The notes beneath the pieces were generated by a model that saw only the letters and a program-made list of their open reading frames with translations, searched no databases and had not been told where the DNA came from. This document shows, piece after piece, positions 1-5,698 of a stretch of 7,849 bases of DNA (positions within the stretch are counted from its first letter, which is position 1; each line of letters starts with the position of its first letter). The stretch is taken from contig JAITWW010000148.1 of the NCBI GenBank assembly GCA_031285085.1, positions 1-7,849 of the forward strand. The letters are read 5' to 3'. The DNA is from Candidatus Methanofilum arcanum (GTDB taxonomy: Archaea; Halobacteriota; Methanomicrobia; Methanomicrobiales; Methanospirillaceae). Both the position numbers and the translations under genes were made by a program.

Positions 1-41
1 GACCAACGGAAGCATACCCAAAGTGCTTTTACTCAATTTTT
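1..41. repeat. 41-bp direct repeat, left copy
   Basis: This copy matches bases 222-262 at 39 of 41 positions, differing only at 15 (t/g) and 20 (a/c). The copies are 221 bp apart. Identity stops at base 42, so the right edge is real. The left edge is the window boundary, so the repeat may be longer than seen. It could be part of a longer tandem array or the flanks of an inserted element. No transposase reading frame was recognised. Confidence 0.85.
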
Positions 42-221
42 CCCCAACTCGCCAGGCACGGCGAGGACGCGCCTGCCCGTTAGCCATCCTCCTTCGTCGA
101 ATGACTAAAGAGGCATTAAACTGCCGTTCTTTGTGTGGCCCGCTTGTCCACTCGCGTCGAAAATCTGCCCTTACTACTGGGCCATCCAAGATGCAAATGA
201 ACAACCATTCGACGGGTATGC

Positions 222-262
222 GACCAACGGAAGCAGACCCCAAGTGCTTTTACTCAATTTTT
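222..262. repeat. 41-bp direct repeat, right copy
   Basis: Second copy of the repeat at 1-41, with two mismatches. Its T-rich right end runs straight into the 14-bp tandem repeat at 262-289. It lies about 77 bp before the coaBC start codon, so it may be near or inside the promoter region of the operon. The repeat carries no recognisable coding signal of its own. Confidence 0.85.
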
Positions 263-289
263 TTGCAAAAAATTGTTTGCAAAAAATTG
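262..289. repeat. 14-bp tandem repeat, two units, with AT-rich palindrome
   Basis: The unit TTTGCAAAAAATTG occurs twice in a row (262-275 and 276-289) and the third unit starts with TTTG. Together with the upstream CAATTTTTTT (255-264) it forms a near-perfect inverted repeat centred on 265. It sits 50-75 bp before the coaBC start, so it could be an operator, a promoter element or a slippage product. Which of these cannot be decided from sequence. Confidence 0.75.
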
Positions 290-338
290 TTTGTCTCTCG
301 ATCTATTCATAGCCACTCACATCCTACCATGATCATAG

Positions 339-1550
339 ATGGCAGAGACCCAGGAATTACCCCTTATAGGAAAACAAATTGTATTATGTGTGACTGGAAG
401 CATTGCCTGTGTTGAGACAGTGAAGCTCTGCCATGCACTTCGACGAAGAGGGGCAGAGGTGCAAGCAGTCATGAGTCAGGCATCCTGCGGCCTTCTTCAT
501 CCAGATGCTCTCACATATGCAACGAGCAGAGAGACTATCACCAAAATATCAGGCCATGTTGAGCATGTCACATACTGCGGAGATGGAGGAACAGCAGATC
601 TACTTCTTATTGCTCCTGCAACTGCCAATACCATTGCAAAAATAGCATGTGGTATTGATGATACCCCTCCCACTACATTTGTGACAACCGCACTTGGAAA
701 TAGCAGGGAAAAGATGCCTATTATTCTTGTTCCCGCCATGCATGAGGCTATGTTTCGCCATCCTGCGATCCTAGGCCACCTCTCACAACTTGAAAAGTGG
801 GGTATTACGGTAATTCAACCTCGCATTGAGGAAGGAAAAGCAAAAATTGCAGATACTCCGACCATTGTTCTTGCCTGTGAGCGAGCCTGCTCCACTCATA
901 CCCTTGCGGGTAGCTCTGTACTCATCACAGGTGGAAGGTGTGAAGAGCCAGTTGATGATATTCGCATCCTCACAACACGCGCATCAGGTACTATGGGCAC
1001 TCGACTTGCATATGCTGCGTACCGTGCTGGTGCTGATGTCACGCTTGTGCATAATGGGGAGCTTCTGCCCTCCCTTCCACATCTGAAGACAGTTCACAGC
1101 ACAACGGCAGCATCAATGCATGCTGCAGTTATTGATTGTATCTCAAAAAACAAGCCTGATATCTATATCAGTGCTGCAGCCATCTCAGACTATGCGCCAG
1201 AACAATACTCCGGAAAGATTGAAAGTAAAGAACCCCAGGTAACCCTCACCCTTCATCTTCTTCCAAAGCTTCTTCCTCGTACCTTTTCATTTCAGATTCC
1301 AACGATTGTATCATTTAAACTTGGAGAAAATGCTCGAGAAGATGCCTATCAGATCTTGATGAACACTCCTGAGATCGCGATGATTATTGCAAATGCAGCA
1401 AATAATATGGGTGGGTCATCAGGTACAGTCCATCTCTTATCACGCACAAAAGAGACAACAGTTCATGGAAGCAAAGAGATCCTTGCTGATGCGATAGTTG
1501 CCGAGATATCTCATATACATAAAGATAATATGATTCATGGAGTGTCATGA
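339..1550 (+). CDS. coaBC: Bifunctional CoaBC: phosphopantothenate--cysteine ligase / phosphopantothenoylcysteine decarboxylase
   Basis: A 403-residue protein of normal CoaBC (Dfp) length, likely cytoplasmic. It joins cysteine to 4'-phosphopantothenate using a nucleotide triphosphate, then decarboxylates the product to 4'-phosphopantetheine. Residues about 10-180 are the FMN-binding CoaC domain: VTGSIA near 18-23, the probable active-site His76, APATANTIAKIA at 92-103 and PAMHEAM at 132-138. An archaeal-type EEGKAKIAD follows at 164-172. Residues about 190-395 are the CoaB domain: ITGGRCEEP at 196-204, TTRASGTMG at 212-220, and AAAISDYAPE followed by K293 of SGKI, which aligns with the functional Lys289 of E. 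coli. Oddities are His for Asn in PAMN and Thr for Asn and Lys in the usual TNxSSGKMG. The start has only a weak TGATC match (330-334) to the archaeal ribosome site. The 3' end overlaps the next gene by ATGA. Confidence 0.93.
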   Translation: MAETQELPLIGKQIVLCVTGSIACVETVKLCHALRRRGAEVQAVMSQASCGLLHPDALTYATSRETITKISGHVEHVTYCGDGGTADLLLIAPATANTIAKIACGIDDTPPTTFVTTALGNSREKMPIILVPAMHEAMFRHPAILGHLSQLEKWGITVIQPRIEEGKAKIADTPTIVLACERACSTHTLAGSSVLITGGRCEEPVDDIRILTTRASGTMGTRLAYAAYRAGADVTLVHNGELLPSLPHLKTVHSTTAASMHAAVIDCISKNKPDIYISAAAISDYAPEQYSGKIESKEPQVTLTLHLLPKLLPRTFSFQIPTIVSFKLGENAREDAYQILMNTPEIAMIIANAANNMGGSSGTVHLLSRTKETTVHGSKEILADAIVAEISHIHKDNMIHGVS

Positions 1551-2803
1551 TGAATATACAAATAAATATAAATATAAAAAACAATGCTATTCTCATGAAC
1601 AATGCTTTGATATGGCGTATTATTTCCATCTCTCTTATTCTCGTCTTCTTGAGTGGAGTTGGAAGTGCAGAAGAAAAACAGGGCAAAATCACCATCGGAG
1701 TTCCAATAGATCCTCATGCACAGTATATGTCCTCTGCTGAGCGAGGTGAACATGAGATCATTACTTGGAATCAGCCTATTGATGAAGGCATTTTGCCATA
1801 TCCTGTTATGCAGTTCTCAAAAGAAGAGCTTGACTCGCGTATGCGTTCATATACACAAAAAGCAGGAGTAGATCTTACATCCCTCAGTGGAAGTATCCAG
1901 CCAGCAGATGATACGAGCGAGATGAGATATGTTTCACTTCTTTCTTCTCTTCCCTATGATCCAGCGCTTCGAGACCAGGGTTCATGTGGGAATTGTTGGG
2001 TTTTTGCGTCAATTGCATCCATTGAGCTTCAAATGGCTGCGCAAGAGATGCCAGATAGAATATCTGTGCAGGCTTTTCACTCAGGGTGGACGGGACCAGA
2101 TGCGTTCGTGAATTCAAAAAGTACGTGGTTTGCATGCAATGGAGGAACACCTGACTGGCTTGTTGAGTACTATCTTGATGGGCACACCCTCATTCCATGG
2201 TCAAATAATGGGGCTGCCTTTGTTGATGCTAGCTGTACCAGCGCTCACTGCAAGAGTGCACAGATATCATATGCAGATATCGAAAAAATTCCTGCATATA
2301 CCATAGAATCGCTCACAAATGATCGTGTCATCACAACAAATCTGCCAAGCAAAGATGCTTCTGCACAGATAAGAGCTCTGATTGATAATGATATCCCGGT
2401 ATTACTTGCCCTTTTCCTCCCACATGCAGAAGCATGGCAAGATTTCTATACATTTTGGGAGAGAGGAGATGAGAGATATCATGCATTTGATATTACGCGG
2501 TATGCAGGCAATAGCTGGAATTATGCACAGGGTGGGGGTCATCAGGTATTAGTTACCGGGTATTACGATGATGGAGAGCGAGGATATTTTGAGTGTCTGA
2601 ATAGCTGGGGAGCTTCAGATAATCGTCCACATGGAACATTCCTTATTGAAATGAACGTGGATTATAATAGTGCATACAAAAATAACATACTTGCTCAGAT
2701 GTTTGAAGTAATTACCATTGATATTGGCGAGTATATAAAAGCAGAAAAAGAGGAACGTGGACCTATCATGAATTTATTACGGCCTGGTATTATCCGTGAA
2801 TAG
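1547..2803 (+). CDS. Secreted papain-family (C1A) cysteine peptidase
   Basis: A 418-residue protein with a signal peptide: a hydrophobic run at about 25-39 ends in GVGSA, with cleavage likely after Ala41. Residues about 42-130 look like a propeptide or spacer. The C1A peptidase domain follows from about 134 with all key residues present: oxyanion Gln144 and nucleophile Cys150 in DQGSCGNCWVFA, CNGG at 197-200, His332 in GGGHQVLVTGY, and Asn352 in LNSWG. It should be an active thiol protease acting outside the membrane. No C-terminal anchor or cell-wall repeats are visible. The start overlaps the coaBC stop. GGAGTG at 1539-1544 is better spaced for the ATG at 1550 than for the one at 1547, so the true start may be one codon later. 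Its position between CoA genes is unexpected. The substrate is unknown. Confidence 0.9.
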   Translation: MMNIQININIKNNAILMNNALIWRIISISLILVFLSGVGSAEEKQGKITIGVPIDPHAQYMSSAERGEHEIITWNQPIDEGILPYPVMQFSKEELDSRMRSYTQKAGVDLTSLSGSIQPADDTSEMRYVSLLSSLPYDPALRDQGSCGNCWVFASIASIELQMAAQEMPDRISVQAFHSGWTGPDAFVNSKSTWFACNGGTPDWLVEYYLDGHTLIPWSNNGAAFVDASCTSAHCKSAQISYADIEKIPAYTIESLTNDRVITTNLPSKDASAQIRALIDNDIPVLLALFLPHAEAWQDFYTFWERGDERYHAFDITRYAGNSWNYAQGGGHQVLVTGYYDDGERGYFECLNSWGASDNRPHGTFLIEMNVDYNSAYKNNILAQMFEVITIDIGEYIKAEKEERGPIMNLLRPGIIRE

Positions 2804-2807
2804 TTTC

Positions 2808-3695
2808 ATGGATTCTATTCGATCAGTCTCAGCGTGGTCCCCCGGGCATATATCTGGACTATTCTGTCCTATTATCACAGATGATCCAAAAAAGACCGGA
2901 AGTATTGGTGCAGGCATCGCTATCGAACAAGGGGTTACGGTAACGGTTACTGCTGCATCACAGACAATTATTCACTCAATCTCACGTACAAATACTGGTC
3001 TCATTCGCGAGGAGTGGTTTGAAGATTCGATTCTTGAGGTTCTTTTAGAGCGAATGCAGATACCTACACCCCTTGCAATCAAGACAGAATGTGCCCTTCC
3101 TTTGTCTTCTGGATTTGGTCTGTCAGCAGCATCTCTCCTCGCACTTGCGTATGCTGCACGTGCATTCTTTGATCTGCCATTTTCTGATCTTGACTGTGCC
3201 ACCATGGCACATGAGATCGAAGTTTTGTACCGCACTGGTTTTGGTGATATCGCGGGAAGTATGAGAGGGGGTATTGTGTATCGACCTGTTCCTGGTATTG
3301 AGGGAGGTATCAGAGGCGAGTACATTCGTTATTCAAAAGGGGATCAGATTACTGCGCTTGTTCTTGGACCATTGGCATCAGATAGTATCTTAACATCAGA
3401 TTCCATTCTCTCCCGCATAAGAGAGGCATTTCCATCACAAAAGCCAAGAACAATCAAGGAGTTTTTTGAGCTCTCATACCTTTTTGCATTACGGAGTGGT
3501 CTGATGAGCTCTTCGGTGTCTTGCATCTTGCAAAAAGCACAGGAATCTGGTGTGCTTGCAAGTATGACGATGCTTGGAGAGGGAGTATTTTCTCTTGGAG
3601 ATGAGGGTTATACGTTTTTGTGTGCTCATGCCCCAGATCCTAAGAGTATTTTTGTCTGCGATATTGCATACAGTGGACCAAGAGTTATACAGTGA
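2808..3695 (+). CDS. Pantoate kinase (archaeal PoK, GHMP kinase family)
   Basis: This 295-residue GHMP-family kinase phosphorylates pantoate with ATP to give 4-phosphopantoate, the first of two archaeal steps that replace bacterial PanC and CoaA. Seen in sequence: an N-terminal SPGHISGLF, as in other archaeal PoK proteins; the GHMP ATP-binding motif PLSSGFGLSAAS (about 98-109); MAHEIE followed by RTGFGDIAGSMRGG with Asp147 in the catalytic region; and a C-terminal glycine motif MLGEGVFSLG (about 255-264). The start is ambiguous. A GTG at 2796 would overlap the peptidase gene by 8 bases and add four residues. I prefer the ATG at 2808 because the family normally has a short N-terminus before PGHISG. 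The next gene, PPS, uses its product directly. Confidence 0.9.
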   Translation: MDSIRSVSAWSPGHISGLFCPIITDDPKKTGSIGAGIAIEQGVTVTVTAASQTIIHSISRTNTGLIREEWFEDSILEVLLERMQIPTPLAIKTECALPLSSGFGLSAASLLALAYAARAFFDLPFSDLDCATMAHEIEVLYRTGFGDIAGSMRGGIVYRPVPGIEGGIRGEYIRYSKGDQITALVLGPLASDSILTSDSILSRIREAFPSQKPRTIKEFFELSYLFALRSGLMSSSVSCILQKAQESGVLASMTMLGEGVFSLGDEGYTFLCAHAPDPKSIFVCDIAYSGPRVIQ

Positions 3696-3716
3696 ACTAA
3701 AAATGTGAGAGTACAC

Positions 3717-4454
3717 ATGAGTATTCCAGTAGATCATCCACGCTACCATTCACTACGTGTCAGAGAGCGGCTTGCACAGGCAATGCAAGCTGGAGTCGTT
3801 GCACCAGAGGGTCTTTGTGCCCATGGACGAGGGGAGAGTTTTTATTATCTTCTTGGCGAACAGACGATTCCATCAGCACAGGAGGCTGCACGCTGTGCAG
3901 CTGCTCTTTTTTTTGTTGCAAAACATCCTATGATCTCGGTAAATGGAAATACCGCTGTGCTTGCTGCTTCTGAGATAGCGTCTCTTCAGAAGGTAACTGG
4001 AGCAATGGTAGAGGTTGGCTTGTTTCATAGAACTGAGGAACGAATTCTGATGATTACTGATCTCTTAACTGCTGCTGGTGTTCAGGTTCTGAAAGGAGAG
4101 GCTGAGCGTCTGCTTCCTCTTTCACATGATCGGGCGTTTTGTCTGCGTCATGGTATTTACGAGGCTGATCTTGTTCTCGTTCCTTTGGAAGATGGTGATC
4201 GAGCCGGTGCATTGGCTTTGCTTGGGAAGAAGGTTATCACCATTGATCTCAACCCTCTTTCCAGAACTTCTCGAACTGCAACGCTTCCGATAATCGCTGA
4301 GGTAACAGAGGTGTTGCCACTGATTACGTCCTATGCTACATCATTAACACAGAGTGAAGCCATATCCATTCTTGATACCATGCCTGATCCAGTATGGTTT
4401 TTGCAGGCTGCACTTGATACTATCTCACAGAGGTTATCTCATGTTTTGGATTGA
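3717..4454 (+). CDS. 4-phosphopantoate--beta-alanine ligase (phosphopantothenate synthetase, DUF137 family)
   Basis: A 245-residue enzyme that condenses 4-phosphopantoate with beta-alanine using ATP to form 4'-phosphopantothenate, the substrate for CoaBC. The family signature blocks are in order: HPRYHSLRVRERL (7-19), GLCAHGRGESFYYLLGE (32-48), PMISVNGN (71-78), LFHRTEERI (102-110), ADLVLVPLEDGDR (150-162) and IDLNPLSRTSR (176-186). A GTG at 3705 would add four residues. The ATG at 3717 is chosen because family members begin almost at HPRY and because GTGAGAG at 3705-3711 then serves as a ribosome site. The gap to the kinase gene is 21 bases, and the 3' end overlaps the clamp-loader gene by 14 bases, which argues for coupled translation. 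Confidence 0.92.
   Translation: MSIPVDHPRYHSLRVRERLAQAMQAGVVAPEGLCAHGRGESFYYLLGEQTIPSAQEAARCAAALFFVAKHPMISVNGNTAVLAASEIASLQKVTGAMVEVGLFHRTEERILMITDLLTAAGVQVLKGEAERLLPLSHDRAFCLRHGIYEADLVLVPLEDGDRAGALALLGKKVITIDLNPLSRTSRTATLPIIAEVTEVLPLITSYATSLTQSEAISILDTMPDPVWFLQAALDTISQRLSHVLD
4430..4438 (+). promoter_or_regulatory. Ribosome binding site that fixes the clamp-loader start
   Basis: GAGGTTATC closely matches the archaeal consensus GGAGGTGATC. Its GAGGT core ends six bases before the ATG at 4441. It lies inside the 3' end of the phosphopantothenate synthetase gene. It settles the start at 4441 rather than an in-frame ATG at 4354 whose extra 29 residues precede the conserved TYRPRTLD. Confidence 0.75.
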
Positions 4455-5469
4455 AACCTATCGACCCCGCACTCTTGATGGTATCGTGCATCATACACGC
4501 ATTCGTGATCTGCTTGCGCAGTTTGCCGTGAAGCAGAATTTCCCCCATCTTCTTTTTGCAGGTCCTCATGGCACAGGGAAGTCAGCAGCGATGGAAGCAA
4601 TGCTCTGTATGATGTTTGGTGTTTCATCGATCTCTGAGGCACTTGATGTTACTATTATTCAGACTGCTGATCTTATCGAAGGAAGAAAGGCATATTTTGA
4701 GGGTGATGAGCGTTTTATCCATATTTTCAAAAAGGAGGCTTCATTTTTGACAAATCTCAAGCATATTATTAACTGGTATGCAGGGATGAAGCCTATTGAT
4801 GCCGCGTTTCGTGTTATTGTTTTTGAAGATGCACATACGCTTCCTCATGACATTCAACATGCTTTGCGTAGGATTATGGAGCAGTACAGCCAGACATGTC
4901 GGTTTATTTTTTGCACGATAAACTCCTCAATTCTCATCCCTCCAATTCTTTCTCGCTGCTTTCCACTTTACTTTGAACCCATTCCTGAGGAGTGTATTGT
5001 ATCAGAGTTGTTGCGAATTCTGCAGCTGGAAAAAGAAGAGTTTGATGGAGAGGAGTTTTCCTCAATCCCTGATGAGGATCTTTTTTTCCTTGCAAAGAGT
5101 GTTCATGGAGATCTTCGAAAAGCAATTATGCATGCCGAGGTTATGGTGACAACTGCTGGAACTGTAAATTCATCAGATCTTGACCGTGATGAGATCTCTC
5201 TTCTTTGTCAGTCTATGTTTCAGGCGGTCATGGAGCATGATAGAGCTTTGGCTCAGGAACGCTTGCTTACCCTGATGGCTGAGCATGGGCTCTCTGCTCG
5301 TGAGGTTTTACGAGAGCTGATGCATGTAATTCGTTCTACGTATCATCATCCTGATATTGTCAGACGTATTGCAGAGACTGATTTTTTGTTGATAGATGCT
5401 GCAAATGAGTATGTGCAGATGAATGCTCTGCTTACCGATCTTGCATATTGCTCATTTGAAGCGTTTTAA
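4441..5469 (+). CDS. Divergent replication factor C small subunit (AAA+ clamp-loader family)
   Basis: A 342-residue AAA+ protein of RFC small-subunit length. RFC complexes use ATP to load the PCNA sliding clamp at primer ends during DNA replication and repair. The N-terminal ETYRPRTLDGIV matches the RFC box EKYRPxTLDxIV. Walker A is GPHGTGKSA (41-49) with Lys47. Sensor 1 has Asn161. The arginine-finger motif SRC is at 171-173, and sensor 2 GDLRKAI is at 223-229. Walker B is altered: FEDAH at 128-132 where LDEAD or LDEAH is usual, so the Mg-site Asp is Glu and the catalytic Glu is Asp. Residues about 240-342 form the collar region. This is probably a second, partner-type small subunit rather than the main RfcS, as in methanogens known to have more than one. 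ATPase activity may be lowered. The link with CoA genes is unexplained. Confidence 0.85.
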   Translation: MFWIETYRPRTLDGIVHHTRIRDLLAQFAVKQNFPHLLFAGPHGTGKSAAMEAMLCMMFGVSSISEALDVTIIQTADLIEGRKAYFEGDERFIHIFKKEASFLTNLKHIINWYAGMKPIDAAFRVIVFEDAHTLPHDIQHALRRIMEQYSQTCRFIFCTINSSILIPPILSRCFPLYFEPIPEECIVSELLRILQLEKEEFDGEEFSSIPDEDLFFLAKSVHGDLRKAIMHAEVMVTTAGTVNSSDLDRDEISLLCQSMFQAVMEHDRALAQERLLTLMAEHGLSAREVLRELMHVIRSTYHHPDIVRRIAETDFLLIDAANEYVQMNALLTDLAYCSFEAF

Positions 5470-5472
5470 TTG

Positions 5473-5477
5473 TTTTT
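5473..5477 (+). terminator. Oligo-T tract after the CoA/RFC cluster
   Basis: TTGTTTTTGTT follows the clamp-loader stop codon within four bases. Archaeal RNA polymerase can terminate on oligo-T without a hairpin, so this is a reasonable end for the five-gene transcript. A second T5 lies at 5503-5507. Five T residues is short, so confidence is modest. Confidence 0.4.
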
Positions 5478-5478
5478 G

Positions 5479-5486
5479 TTATATGT
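5479..5486 (+). promoter_or_regulatory. Possible archaeal TATA box for the downstream nuclease gene
   Basis: TTATATGT resembles the archaeal TATA consensus (TTTATATA). A transcript would start near 5505-5510 and have a leader of about 190 bases before the nuclease start codon, covering the repeat structure at 5522-5557. No BRE is clear. AT-rich sequence makes chance matches common. Confidence 0.25.
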
Positions 5487-5521
5487 TATTCAGAAAATTC
5501 AATTTTTGAAAAGTACCAAAA

Positions 5522-5557
5522 AGTTTGCATATTGAAAGTTATTGAAAGAAGCAAACT
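5522..5557. repeat. Inverted repeat enclosing a phased direct repeat
   Basis: AGTTTGC (5522-5528) and GCAAACT (5551-5557) are perfect 7-base inverted repeats. The 22 bases between them contain ATTGAAAG twice (5531-5538 and 5541-5548), exactly 10 bases apart, one helical turn. This layout suits a protein-binding operator, or a stem-loop in an RNA leader. It lies 140-175 bases before the nuclease start. Confidence 0.6.
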
Positions 5558-5698
5558 GACATGACAACCTGGAAATGGGTAGTGATCTTCGAAACCATGA
5601 AAGGTTTGGCCATAACAAAGCCAATGTTGATAAATAGTTGAAGGGATGAATAGGTACTCATTTTCACAGGACTATTCCATGTCGAAAGAGAGCGGTCT

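Larger units (their letters stand above)
1..338. other. No convincing gene: repeat-bearing upstream region
   Basis: Between the two 41-bp repeats, bases 42-220 are visibly richer in G and C than the rest of the window. A + strand frame is open from 23 to 415 but collides out of phase with coaBC. On the minus strand, bases 249 down to 1 are open for 83 codons and run off the window. This minus frame has an internal ATG at 87-85 directly preceded by AGGAGG, with no spacing. Neither translation resembles a family I recognise. Open frames on both strands are expected in GC-rich DNA, so I do not call a gene. Confidence 0.5.
5470..5698. other. Intergenic leader before the nuclease gene
   Basis: Besides the oligo-T tract, TATA-like box and inverted repeat described separately, a 26-codon + frame runs from an ATG at 5561 to a stop at 5639-5641. 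It has no good ribosome site and no recognised product, so I do not call it a gene. A long minus-strand frame across 5539-5946 is mostly the antisense of the nuclease gene. Confidence 0.5.

Noticed and set aside
262..293. CRISPR-like repeats
   Set aside because: The units are only 14 bases, directly adjacent with no spacers, and no cas gene is present.
23..415. 130-codon open frame on the + strand
   Set aside because: It overlaps the coaBC start out of phase, its translation has no domain character, and it spans the repeats and the AT-rich palindrome.
497..739. 80-codon minus-strand frame inside coaBC
   Set aside because: It is a shadow of the strongly conserved CoaC domain on the opposite strand.
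3705..3716. GTG start for phosphopantothenate synthetase
   Set aside because: The family begins close to HPRY, and these bases serve better as the ribosome site for the ATG at 3717.
4354..4440. 29-residue N-terminal extension of the clamp-loader gene
   Set aside because: The extension lies inside the phosphopantothenate synthetase gene, and a near-consensus ribosome site supports the ATG at 4441, right before the conserved RFC box.
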